A program made the translations under genes and the position numbers. Of a stretch of DNA of 33,302 nt, positions 7,034 through 13,102 are shown piece after piece. Source of the stretch: a virus; the IMG/VR virus record IMGVR_UViG_3300020404_000751, positions 1 through 33,302 of that record; one strand, 5' to 3'. Below the pieces are notes generated by a model. It was not told where the DNA came from. It saw only the letters and a list, made by a program, of their open reading frames with translations, and did not search any database. Positions within the stretch are counted from its first letter, which is position 1, and each line of letters starts with the position of its first letter.

Positions 7034-7244
7034 CAGGCATCGCGCCGTAAAAATCGTTTGGCTGAACCGCACCATTCGAATAATCAAGAATGGCAGACAT
7101 ATAGCGTGGGCTTGGTATCAGTGACTGTGGATGCCCCTGCGGTAAACACCACCGCCGCACGACAGTAGCATGTGGTGCGCCAAGCTCACGGGCCAAAGCT
7201 GAGAGGCTCAACCCTTTATTTTTTCTAAATTCATCAAGTCTCAT
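7020..7244 (-). CDS. Cro-like HTH regulator
   Basis: A 74-residue DNA-binding protein, first gene of the leftward operon and divergent from the repressor gene. An HTH is visible at LSLSALARELGAPHATVVRR (about residues 12-31). The tail IPSPRYMSAILDYSNGAVQPNDFY is typical of small Cro-type regulators in alphaproteobacterial phages. ATG 7244 is chosen because the domain begins there; the frame also runs upstream to 7271. No Shine-Dalgarno sequence precedes 7244, and the predicted transcription start lies within a few bases of it, so the message may be leaderless. It presumably competes with the repressor for the shared operators. Confidence 0.75.
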   Translation of the reverse strand: MRLDEFRKNKGLSLSALARELGAPHATVVRRWCLPQGHPQSLIPSPRYMSAILDYSNGAVQPNDFYGAMPDDRG

Positions 7245-7250
7245 GTATTC

Positions 7251-7281
7251 ATTATGTAACAACATTGACATATCCAGTCAA
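7251..7281 (-). promoter_or_regulatory. Leftward promoter of the Cro-like gene
   Basis: On the minus strand TTGACT (7281-7276) is followed after 17 bases by TACATA (7258-7253), or after 19 bases by CATAAT (7256-7251). The -35 box lies within the operator-like inverted repeat at 7263-7283, so repressor binding would block it. The predicted start is at or next to the ATG at 7244. Confidence 0.55.
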
Positions 7282-7283
7282 TG
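7263..7283. promoter_or_regulatory. Operator-like inverted repeat O1
   Basis: Perfect 7-bp arms CATTGAC (7263-7269) and GTCAATG (7277-7283) are separated by seven bases, with total length and symmetry typical of a dimeric phage repressor site. It covers the -35 box of the Cro-like promoter. A related half-site, GACAATG, recurs at 7317-7323 and 8123-8129. Confidence 0.7.
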
Positions 7284-7300
7284 CTATTACACATTAAAAT

Positions 7301-7330
7301 GATTGTGACGTAAACCGACAATGCTATAAT
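7301..7330 (+). promoter_or_regulatory. Repressor promoter with overlapping operator-like site O2
   Basis: TTGTGA (7303-7308), a 16-base spacer and a consensus TATAAT (7325-7330) drive the repressor gene. Overlapping them is an inverted repeat, ATTGT (7302-7306) and ACAAT (7318-7322). It shares TGACGTAA-N3-GACAATG with the site in front of the exonuclease operon at 8112-8129. This suggests autoregulation. Confidence 0.6.
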
Positions 7331-7340
7331 GGAGCTTTAA

Positions 7341-8087
7341 ATGGTTTGGGATGTAGTAATGGCAAATAATTTAGATAAAATGATTCGCCGTAGCGGAATG
7401 ACCAACAGGGCAGTCGCAGAAGAAAAAGGGATCAAGCCTGAAACGCTCTCGCGTCATAAGTCTGGTGCAATTAATATTACAAGGGACGATGCAGAAGAGT
7501 ACGCGCAGATCCTTAACTGTTTACCTCAGATGATTATGTATCAATCCAGCCCAATACCCTGCTTAGGAAAAATAGCTCAAACAAAAACTGGACATTGGCA
7601 CATCGAACGCGATCCGGATTCATACTTTTTTTCTGACAGGGAAACAATGCCTTGCCTTTTTTTGAACGCATATTTCCAACAATACACTGTCTGCCTGCAA
7701 TGGCAGCAAGAAATCGAGGGGATTTATGAGTGGATGGCTGGTGCTTATTTCATTTTTTCTATGGACAAAGCGCGACATAATAAAGTGGACCAAGAGGCTA
7801 TTATGTACAACGCCCTCAGCCGTGATGGTGAAACAGGCAAAATCTTGATGGGTAAAATTTACCCGCAACCAGGTTCCAAAAAGTTCACAGTCTACAACGG
7901 TGACGGTGAGTTTGAAACTTACAAAGATGTAAAATTAGATTGGGCAGCACCTTTAATGAGCGCGTTATACAGACCAGACTTACGGGCAGCAGAGATTGTA
8001 GAGGTTAAAAAAGATGACATGTGGGGTGGCAAGTTTTGTAATGCTGGGCCACATTGGACAGAAGTTAGAGACTTTAAATACGGCTAA
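7341..8087 (+). CDS. CI-like phage repressor (HTH plus beta-rich C-terminal domain)
   Basis: The 248-residue candidate lysogeny repressor. The N-terminus has an HTH (NRAVAEEKGIKPETLSRHKSG, about residues 22-42). The C-terminal half (about 75-245) is rich in aromatic and beta-forming residues, with MGKIYPQPGSKKFTVYN and a closing RPDLRAAEIV. It looks like an S24-type dimerisation domain, but I see no convincing Ser-Lys protease dyad, so RecA-stimulated self-cleavage is doubtful. ATG 7341 has GGAG six bases upstream. That GGAG would lie before the predicted transcription start, so the message may be leaderless, or ATG 7359 may be used. It is divergent from the Cro-like gene. Confidence 0.75.
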   Translation: MVWDVVMANNLDKMIRRSGMTNRAVAEEKGIKPETLSRHKSGAINITRDDAEEYAQILNCLPQMIMYQSSPIPCLGKIAQTKTGHWHIERDPDSYFFSDRETMPCLFLNAYFQQYTVCLQWQQEIEGIYEWMAGAYFIFSMDKARHNKVDQEAIMYNALSRDGETGKILMGKIYPQPGSKKFTVYNGDGEFETYKDVKLDWAAPLMSALYRPDLRAAEIVEVKKDDMWGGKFCNAGPHWTEVRDFKYG

Positions 8088-8110
8088 TTTGTCTTCTGCA
8101 CGAAAATAGC

Positions 8111-8139
8111 TTGACGTAATATGACAATGTAGCTAACTT
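8111..8139 (+). promoter_or_regulatory. Early-operon promoter with operator-like site O3
   Basis: TTGACG (8111-8116), 17 bases, then TAACTT (8134-8139), a weak -10. The -35 is part of TGACGTAATATGACAATG (8112-8129). This matches 15 of 18 bases of the element overlapping the repressor promoter at 7306-7323. The early recombination operon is therefore probably repressed by the same protein. Confidence 0.5.
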
Positions 8140-8158
8140 CATCGATACAGAAGTATTG

Positions 8159-9094
8159 ATGGAGTTTTTTTTGTCTGCGCCCTTTGATCAAACATTTGCC
8201 ACCAGCAAACATTATTTTCATCACAGCGTACCAAACAAGCCTTTGTGCGCGGTCATGCACGACAAATGTGTAGTTCGGCCAGAGCGTGATCAATGTTACT
8301 TGATTTTAAAAGGCGAGGTAGCTGGCGATAAAAATCTAGCACGGCAACGCCTTAGTGTTTTGAACAATGACAATGCCAAAATGGCGGCTGGCCGTATCAC
8401 GCAAACTGGCACAAATATGCACCTAATTGAGGGGCGAGAGATCAATGAAGTTATTCGCCATTGTGCCAGCTTATTTGATGAGTTCAAACCGCGCACATGG
8501 GATCAGGGACAGGATGAAGCTCAGCTTGAGGTTGTGCGTGATGAATATACAGAAGTGTTGCGTAACGCCATCAAGGGCGTAGAGGCGGCGCATAAGCAAC
8601 TTGGCCTCAACCGCATCGAAGGCGAAAGTGAAATATTCGCCAGCTTTCCTGGCTTAAAACTTAAATACAGCGGCTTCCCTGATTTTTCGCAGAGGGTGGA
8701 ACTTAAAACAAAGTGGTCATCAGTTTCAGATAGAACAAAATCTGGTAAACGTGCAACATCCCTGCCCTCAACACCTGATTGGTCACATGTCTGGCAAGTA
8801 GCCGGTTATTGGCACGGCACTGGTTTGCCGCAAACAATCGTTTACGCAAATGCCCGTGAATATAGGGTGTTTAATTCACAGAACTGTGAACGGCTGACAG
8901 ACGAAAGCATGGCGGCTGCACTCAATATGATGATAGCTAAATTAGCCGTCAGAGAAAACTTACTTCAAATTACCAAGGGCAAATCAATTCAGGACATGCT
9001 GCGCCTGATTGAGCCTGATTTCAGCCACCATTGGGCCTGGGATATGCACCCCGCCCTTGTTGAGCAAGCCAAACATCTATGGGGGGTCAAATGA
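8159..9094 (+). CDS. PD-(D/E)XK exonuclease of the recombination module
   Basis: A 311-residue nuclease expected to resect double-strand ends for the ERF annealing protein encoded downstream, like lambda exonuclease with Beta. The core shows Asp175 in GFPDF, Glu181 and Lys183 in VELKTKW, and a QVAGYW motif (Gln213, Tyr217). Together these are the Cas4/RecB-type signature. The upstream region (residues 75-160) is helical and charged. Start ATG 8159 has AGAAG five bases upstream; a TTG directly before it is possible. It is the first gene of the rightward early operon and ends in an ATGA overlap with a small membrane protein. Confidence 0.8.
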   Translation: MEFFLSAPFDQTFATSKHYFHHSVPNKPLCAVMHDKCVVRPERDQCYLILKGEVAGDKNLARQRLSVLNNDNAKMAAGRITQTGTNMHLIEGREINEVIRHCASLFDEFKPRTWDQGQDEAQLEVVRDEYTEVLRNAIKGVEAAHKQLGLNRIEGESEIFASFPGLKLKYSGFPDFSQRVELKTKWSSVSDRTKSGKRATSLPSTPDWSHVWQVAGYWHGTGLPQTIVYANAREYRVFNSQNCERLTDESMAAALNMMIAKLAVRENLLQITKGKSIQDMLRLIEPDFSHHWAWDMHPALVEQAKHLWGVK

Positions 9095-9267
9095 TCAAAA
9101 ATAAGTACCTCGAACTGCATTTCAGAGCCAATGAACTGCGCCAACAGCATCGCAAATATAAAATGTTTTTAATCGCATTAAAATATTTTTGCGGCGTTGG
9201 CTTCATGACCGTTTGGCTATGGGCAGTGATAGCTTTTGTTTTTGCAGCGCATCCAGGGAGCTACTGA
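9091..9267 (+). CDS. Small single-pass membrane protein
   Basis: A 58-residue protein. A basic, helical N-terminal half (LHFRANELRQQHRKYKMF) precedes one hydrophobic segment (about residues 35-52), giving an N-in orientation by the positive-inside rule. ATG 9091 overlaps the exonuclease stop (ATGA) behind a G-run that can serve as ribosome-binding site. Its stop overlaps the next start (TGATG). Function unknown. Small early membrane proteins of phages sometimes act in superinfection exclusion, but nothing here shows that. Confidence 0.65.
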   Translation: MIKNKYLELHFRANELRQQHRKYKMFLIALKYFCGVGFMTVWLWAVIAFVFAAHPGSY

Positions 9268-9602
9268 TGCAACAAAATTTATTTGAGGCATTAAGTGTGC
9301 CGCGCAATATCCGTGAAGCGCAGTTTGTAAAGTTTCATCAAGAAAACCCAAAGGTTTACCAGCTTTGGGACAGGTTCACAAAAGAGGCCATTGCAAAAGG
9401 CCACACAAAAATAGGCTCTGCAATGATTTTAGAGCGAATACGTTGGGAGACATCTGTAGCAACAGTCAACGCTAGGCCAGACGGTGAACCGTTTAAATTA
9501 AACAACAATTTTAAAAGTTATTATGCGCGGCTGTGGATGTCTAAAAACCCGCAACATAAAGATATTTTTCCAACCAAGAAAGTTGAGGGTGACAATGAGT
9601 GA
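9267..9602 (+). CDS. Conserved early phage protein, unknown function
   Basis: A 111-residue protein. The pattern QFVKFHQENPKVYQLWDRF, then GSAMILERIRWETSVAT, then KLNNNFKSYYARLWM is a recurring arrangement in early regions of temperate phages, frequently next to recombination genes. The function of this family is not known to me. Start ATG 9267 follows GGGAG and overlaps the preceding stop (TGATG); the longer upstream frame is a shadow of the membrane protein gene. It overlaps the annealing protein gene by eight bases. Confidence 0.75.
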   Translation: MQQNLFEALSVPRNIREAQFVKFHQENPKVYQLWDRFTKEAIAKGHTKIGSAMILERIRWETSVATVNARPDGEPFKLNNNFKSYYARLWMSKNPQHKDIFPTKKVEGDNE

Positions 9603-10200
9603 AATGGCTAAAGCGTTTGCGGCGTTCCAAAAAGAAAATTCTGGCCTTGCGGCTGACAAGCAGGGTCAGCGGTCAAAATATAGTTCTGTTGGGGCCATAA
9701 TGACCAAAGTAAAAATGGCGGCAGCGCACGGCCTAAGTGTAAGCCAGGTTGTTGATAGGGACGAGCATGGTGCGTTTCTCAAAACCATTGTCATGCACAC
9801 ATCTGGTGAAGAGCCCATCATTGGTAAATATCCGATAATTGTTCAAGACCCATCAAATTCACAGCAAATGGGGTCTGCTGTGTCTTATGCGCGGCGTTAC
9901 GCGCTTATGGCTGCGTTAGGGCTGGCTACAGGCATACAAGAGCTAGATGAAGATGATGACGATGACGGTGAGGCTAATGGCCTGTTAGATGACCCGCCAA
10001 GGGAACTAACATTGCAAGAGCTAGAGGTTAAATGCAAAGAGCTGAAAACTTTGGTCAGCCTCAACGCCTGGATTAATCAAATCAATCCACAACTCCACAA
10101 AATGTCTACAGAAAAACCTGATGACTACAACCGATTTTATGCTGTGTGGAAACAGCATGAAGAAAACCTATCCGAACCGTTTGAAAAAGGAGACAGATGA
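9595..10200 (+). CDS. erf: ERF-family single-strand annealing recombinase
   Basis: A 201-residue protein that binds single-stranded DNA and anneals homologous strands, working with the exonuclease at 8159. The ERF signature is clear: SKYSSVGAIMTKVKMAAAHG near residues 24-45, then QQMGSAVSYARRYALMAALG near 90-109, followed by an acidic run DEDDDDDGE. The C-terminal third is helical and charged and may contact partner proteins. ATG 9595 follows GAGGGTGACA, a good ribosome-binding site; the frame extending upstream is a shadow of the previous gene. Such a module can circularise or recombine phage genomes independently of host RecA. Confidence 0.9.
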   Translation: MSEMAKAFAAFQKENSGLAADKQGQRSKYSSVGAIMTKVKMAAAHGLSVSQVVDRDEHGAFLKTIVMHTSGEEPIIGKYPIIVQDPSNSQQMGSAVSYARRYALMAALGLATGIQELDEDDDDDGEANGLLDDPPRELTLQELEVKCKELKTLVSLNAWINQINPQLHKMSTEKPDDYNRFYAVWKQHEENLSEPFEKGDR

Positions 10201-10201
10201 C

Positions 10202-10531
10202 ATGGCAAAACCAGAGTTTAAAGCATCAGTAAAACCTGAAATGCTCAAACGAGGGTTGCAGATAGATGAATCTTTGCAGATTTCATTTTGGTTCAACATT
10301 AGTGACCCTGCCCTGAAGGCTCAACTTGAGGCTTATTATGCGGCAAACAAAGCTGATTGGCGCAGCAGGCCCAGCATTGAGTTACAGGTTAAAACGCCGT
10401 CAGGGTTTGAAAAAATAGTGAACAGCGGCCTGTTCTTGAACGATGGCGCACCAATGCAGTCACCAGTCCCGTCAGAGGCTCCTGTAGCACCGCCACCACC
10501 ACCGCCGCCAGGATGGCAAGCTAATGACTGA
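10202..10531 (+). CDS. Unknown early protein with polyproline tail
   Basis: A 109-residue protein, not recognised. The N-terminal 75 residues (ASVKPEMLKRGLQIDESLQI and following) look globular and mixed. The C-terminus is a flexible tail with a run of seven prolines ending GWQAND. It sits where many phages place a single-stranded DNA-binding protein, straight after the annealing protein. However, the tail lacks the DDDIPF-type end and no OB-fold signature is evident. The start lies one base after the erf stop; GGAG is about nine bases upstream. Confidence 0.65.
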   Translation: MAKPEFKASVKPEMLKRGLQIDESLQISFWFNISDPALKAQLEAYYAANKADWRSRPSIELQVKTPSGFEKIVNSGLFLNDGAPMQSPVPSEAPVAPPPPPPPGWQAND

Positions 10532-10763
10532 ACCGCTGCTCTACACGCTTGAGGAAGCTTGTCAGGTGTTGTTTTCTGAAGGGTACAGTGATGCGGCCCG
10601 AAAGCGCATTAGAAAATGGATAAAAAACGGCATCATACAAGCCATGAGGGATGGCAGACGCTGGTATATTCCAGCCGTTGAATTGCAAAAATTTGGGAGT
10701 AAACAATGGGAAAAAGATGGCAATGGACAGAGGAGCAAAAAGCCGCTCACTCTGCACGTTTGA
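10524..10763 (+). CDS. Excisionase-like MerR-type HTH protein
   Basis: A 79-residue DNA-binding protein. YTLEEACQVL, then RKRIRKWIKNGIIQAMRDGRRWYIPAVELQKF, has the helix-wing-helix layout of the excisionase/HTH_17 family, including the Gly-Arg-Arg-Trp-Tyr wing before the ILxxEL-like end. Its position next to the integrase gene supports a role as recombination directionality factor, binding attP to favour excision. The start overlaps the preceding gene by eight bases. The last 58 bases overlap a small downstream gene. Confidence 0.75.
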   Translation: MTEPLLYTLEEACQVLFSEGYSDAARKRIRKWIKNGIIQAMRDGRRWYIPAVELQKFGSKQWEKDGNGQRSKKPLTLHV

Positions 10764-10843
10764 GAAAATATTGGGCCAACCGTAGGAAGGCTAAACAATC
10801 ATTTTGGCAGCAAGTATGGGAGAGGGTTAAAGGGGCTTTTTAA
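10706..10843 (+). CDS. 45-residue basic protein at the end of the early operon
   Basis: A short reading frame with a strong ribosome-binding site (GGGAG, eight bases before ATG 10706). The product is rich in Trp, Lys and Arg. WTEEQKAAHSARLRKYWANR resembles a recurring short helix motif in phage and homing-endonuclease-associated DNA-binding segments. It overlaps the excisionase-like gene by 58 bases in another frame, and its stop codon lies in the loop and stem of the terminator. Function unknown. Confidence 0.6.
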   Translation: MGKRWQWTEEQKAAHSARLRKYWANRRKAKQSFWQQVWERVKGAF

Positions 10844-10854
10844 GCCCCTTTTTC
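10829..10854. terminator. Bidirectional terminator between early operon and integrase
   Basis: A perfect 9-bp stem, AAGGGGCTT (10830-10838) with AAGCCCCTT (10842-10850), has a three-base loop and a T-run on the plus strand. The complementary strand also ends in Ts after an A-rich lead. It separates the converging early operon and integrase genes. Confidence 0.9.
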
Positions 10855-12078
10855 CTATGCTAATATTGCCGCTGCTGCCTCACGCTTACGTTGCTGCTTT
10901 TCCTCATCAACAATATAATGACCATACTGCTTGCGCGTAAAGTTAGCGTTTGTATGACCCATCGATTCGGAAACCTCTGCCCAATTTGCTCCAAGCTGAT
11001 CAATCAAGTTACTTGCAAAAGCATGGCGCAAATCACTCCACACAAATCTCAATGGCTTGCCTGTTTCATCAACAAAAGGGCAATTCAATCGAAACGGCTC
11101 ACAAATGTCTGTAAAGTCGTTTTTACGCAACGGTGTGCCTGCATCACATGGGAATATATAATGGTCAGCTTCTGTAAACTTTGTGCTAGTTCTGTGCTGG
11201 TCAAGCATCTGACAAATCACTGAGGGCAGTTCAATGTCACGATCCTGTGACTGATCTGTTTTCGCCTTGCCCCGTTTCTGAGTTCCATGTTTGATTGCAC
11301 CAGACACTCTTATCATTTGCCTGTTAGGGCTGTAATCACTCCATTTGAAGGCTCTCAATTCACCCTGGCGACAGCCGCAAGTAAGAGACAACTGCAACAT
11401 CAACTGAAGTGTTTTAGGATGTATTCGCGGCCTCTTACATTGACCAGCAGATGTACGGCCCGAATTTGTATAGGCTTCTATGTAAGCTGTTAGTCCCGCA
11501 GTTTGCAACCACCTCACAAACTCTTTTTGAACGCGAGGTGCGCGGCTATCAACTTTAGACTTAACAGGCAGTTTCATTTTTTCTAGGGGATTAAAGTCTA
11601 TCCAGCCTGAAATAGCAGCATGTTGCAGGAACTTGCCCCAATGCTTCCGCCGCCTTTCCATAGTATCAATGCTCTGACCTTCAGCAGTGATGGCCCTGGT
11701 TGCAGTGTTTTTGAAAGATATACGCGCTGCTTTACTGCCTAAATATTCCATCTGGTGTTTGCCTACAGCCGTGCCTTCAAAAACAATTTTTTGCAGCAAC
11801 TGAAGGTTATGTATTTGCTCTTGATGATATGGCTCTGTCTGCATAAGTTTTTCTTGTTCCAAATAAACACCAATCGCATCATTGACAGAAAACAACTCAG
11901 TGACGATATCATCCTTTGAGGGTAAACCAAGTTGAAATCTTGCAAGCATCCTTGCCGCTTCTGCCTCTGCTTCTCCCTCTGTTTCGAAACCGCCCTCTTT
12001 ACTTGACAGCCCTATGCGCTCTGCATTGATACACCACTTTTGGTTGTCTTTTCGTTGCTTTACAATCAAGGCTTTCAT
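10855..12078 (-). CDS. int: Tyrosine-family site-specific integrase
   Basis: A 407-residue recombinase that inserts the phage into, and with the excisionase removes it from, the host chromosome at a tRNA-Glu gene. The catalytic domain shows Arg237 in CGCRQGEL, Arg351-His352 in WSDLRHAFAS, His375 in SMGHTNANF and the nucleophile Tyr385 in KQYGHY. The usual His of the HxxR box is Ser348 here, an unusual but clear substitution in the sequence. The N-terminal 80 residues form the arm-binding and SAM-like regions. ATG 12078 follows GGGAGAG, which fixes the start; the longer frame to 12126 lacks support. The attP site lies immediately upstream, the usual arrangement. Confidence 0.92.
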   Translation of the reverse strand: MKALIVKQRKDNQKWCINAERIGLSSKEGGFETEGEAEAEAARMLARFQLGLPSKDDIVTELFSVNDAIGVYLEQEKLMQTEPYHQEQIHNLQLLQKIVFEGTAVGKHQMEYLGSKAARISFKNTATRAITAEGQSIDTMERRRKHWGKFLQHAAISGWIDFNPLEKMKLPVKSKVDSRAPRVQKEFVRWLQTAGLTAYIEAYTNSGRTSAGQCKRPRIHPKTLQLMLQLSLTCGCRQGELRAFKWSDYSPNRQMIRVSGAIKHGTQKRGKAKTDQSQDRDIELPSVICQMLDQHRTSTKFTEADHYIFPCDAGTPLRKNDFTDICEPFRLNCPFVDETGKPLRFVWSDLRHAFASNLIDQLGANWAEVSESMGHTNANFTRKQYGHYIVDEEKQQRKREAAAAILA

Positions 12079-12105
12079 GCTTCTCTCCCGTGTAAAATTG
12101 ACTCT

Positions 12106-12137
12106 TCTACACCATAACCTTAACACATTACGTCAAG
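12106..12137 (-). promoter_or_regulatory. Candidate integrase promoter carrying the TTGACGTAAT box
   Basis: On the minus strand CTTGACGTAAT (12137-12127) repeats exactly the box at the early-operon promoter (8110-8120). TTGACG can act as the -35; the best -10 (TGTAGA, 12111-12106) is weak and 19 bases away. The shared box suggests control by the same repressor. Confidence 0.4.
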
Positions 12138-12158
12138 ATTTACAAGATTTTGCCATAA

Positions 12159-12179
12159 AAAACTGGACTAAAACTGGAC
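12159..12179. repeat. attP arm-type repeats, integrase side
   Basis: Two copies of AAAACTGGAC (12159-12168 and 12170-12179) are spaced 11 bp, one helical turn, between the integrase gene and the tRNA-like core. Related pairs occur on the other side of the core (12385-12400) and near the end of terS. Their pairing and position fit integrase arm-binding sites. Confidence 0.6.
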
Positions 12180-12181
12180 GA

Positions 12182-12222
12182 GAAACAAAAAAATAGCCCC
12201 CAGCCTCAAGGGCCAGGGGCTT
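12182..12222 (-). terminator. Intrinsic terminator of the long leftward (late) operon
   Basis: AGCCCC (12195-12200) pairs with GGGGCT (12216-12221), with an inner GCC/GGC pair. On the minus strand it is followed by TATTTTTTTG. It lies after the last small late gene and the attP core, and stops late transcription before the integrase gene. Confidence 0.85.
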
Positions 12223-12253
12223 ATAACTTATTGTAATTATTTGCTAAACAGTG

Positions 12254-12297
12254 TGGCATCCCGTACGGGATTCGAACCCGTGTTGCCGCCGTGAAAG
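12254..12297 (-). other. attP core: 3' half of a tRNA-Glu(UUC) gene
   Basis: Read on the minus strand, this segment runs from the anticodon loop (CTTTCAC, anticodon TTC) through the T-arm (ACGGG-TTCGAAT-CCCGT) to the acceptor strand ACGGGAT, then GCCA. No 5' half is present, so it is not a functional tRNA gene. It is the attachment core that rebuilds the host tRNA-Glu after integration. The sequence matches the alphaproteobacterial form of this tRNA as I remember it. Confidence 0.9.
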
Positions 12298-12384
12298 CTC
12301 GGTTTTGGGCGGTATCTGGTGGTATTTTCAGCAGTTTTAGGGGACTGATTGAGACGCTATGGGAGCCTGTGGTAGCCCACGGCC

Positions 12385-12400
12385 TGGACTAAACTGGACG
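12385..12400. repeat. attP arm-type repeats, distal side
   Basis: Two CTGGAC words (12385-12390 and 12395-12400) are spaced 10 bp, followed by GAGA as on the integrase side. With the pair at 12159-12179 they flank the core, the classic P-core-P' layout. Confidence 0.55.
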
Positions 12401-12416
12401 AGATTTACCGTGCCGA

Positions 12417-12659
12417 TCAGGTGAAGGTCGCCACGTTGGTCGGCTTGCCGCCAACACCCTGTCGCTTTGCCCTTTTTCTACTTACGGCTGAATCGCGTTG
12501 CGCCTTTGTCATGCGTCCAGCTTTAGCAGCGGGAACACATTTCGGATATTTGCGTTTGCTACCCTTTGACGATCCACGCCCACACTTTTGAAACCCGCCG
12601 CCTTTTTTGGGCGCACCGATATCAACCCAATCTTCACGGAACCATTTCTTCAAACTCAT
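12417..12659 (-). CDS. Small basic phage protein (DUF5872-like)
   Basis: An 80-residue, strongly basic protein, last gene of the late operon. MSLKKWFREDWVDIGAPKKG, then CGRGSSKGSKRKYPKCVPAAKA and KRAKRQGVGGKPTNV, is a pattern I recognise from marine phages and giant-virus-like contigs, catalogued as DUF5872. Two Cys residues might bind metal. Function unknown; nucleic-acid binding is inferred from charge. The start overlaps the stop of the next gene upstream by four bases (ATGA). Confidence 0.8.
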   Translation of the reverse strand: MSLKKWFREDWVDIGAPKKGGGFQKCGRGSSKGSKRKYPKCVPAAKAGRMTKAQRDSAVSRKRAKRQGVGGKPTNVATFT

Positions 12660-12832
12660 GCTGGTTTTTTACCTTTGTATTTACCACCGCGCTTTTTGTA
12701 CTCACGAACCAGCCATGCGTTTGCGTAAGCTGAAGGGTAGACATCAAACTTGCGTTTTGCCGCAGCCTTGACCCTTGAATACAAAGCAGGGTTTGTGGGT
12801 GTTGGCCCACTGGTCTTTTTCTTTTTAGGCAT
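12656..12832 (-). CDS. 58-residue basic phage protein
   Basis: A small protein with a lysine-rich start and TNPALYSRVKAAAKRKFDVY, then SAYANAWLVREYKKRGGKYK. The 'NPALYxRVK...YPSAYANAWLVxEYKKRGG' pattern recurs in many phage genomes without known function. It is preceded by GAGG and ends in an ATGA overlap with the DUF5872-like gene. Confidence 0.75.
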   Translation of the reverse strand: MPKKKKTSGPTPTNPALYSRVKAAAKRKFDVYPSAYANAWLVREYKKRGGKYKGKKPA

Positions 12833-12929
12833 ACCTCATGCCTCTTTTCATTTTCTTCTTTTTTGCCGCTGCTTTAACAGGCTTGGCTTTTTTCTTCATG
12901 GCAGGGGTTTTGTACTTCATTCCAGGCAT
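12825..12929 (-). CDS. 34-residue Lys/Met-rich protein
   Basis: A very short frame with a strong ribosome-binding site (AGGAG, six bases before ATG 12929). The product starts MPGMKYKTPAMKKK and is almost half basic residues. Similar mini-proteins occur in this position in related marine phages. It overlaps the next gene by eight bases. Function unknown. Confidence 0.6.
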   Translation of the reverse strand: MPGMKYKTPAMKKKAKPVKAAAKKKKMKRGMRYA

Positions 12930-12938
12930 GTCACTCTC

Positions 12939-13100
12939 CTACTTGCCGACTCTACGCATCGCCGCTCGATGCGCTTCTGTAAATGTCTTTCCCGCTCGCA
13001 TAGACCGCCTCATATCAGCCATGTGCTTTGCGGTGTGATGGACGCTGTGACGCTTCAAAGCAGCTTGCTGCCGCTTTGTTAAAGCCTTGGGCTTCTTCAT
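12939..13100 (-). CDS. 53-residue Lys/Arg/His-rich protein
   Basis: ATG 13100 follows AGGAG about nine bases upstream. The product reads MKKPKALTKRQQAALKRHSV, then HHTAKHMADMRRSMRAGKTF and AHRAAMRRVGK. It is a helical, highly positive protein of a type I recognise from alphaproteobacterial phages, function unknown. It lies in the same late cluster of tiny basic genes. Confidence 0.75.
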   Translation of the reverse strand: MKKPKALTKRQQAALKRHSVHHTAKHMADMRRSMRAGKTFTEAHRAAMRRVGK

Positions 13101-13102
13101 GA

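Noticed and set aside
12254-12297. A tRNA gene
   Set aside because: Only the 3' half from the anticodon loop to CCA is present. No matching D-arm or 5' acceptor strand lies further along the minus strand, so it is an attachment core, not a gene.
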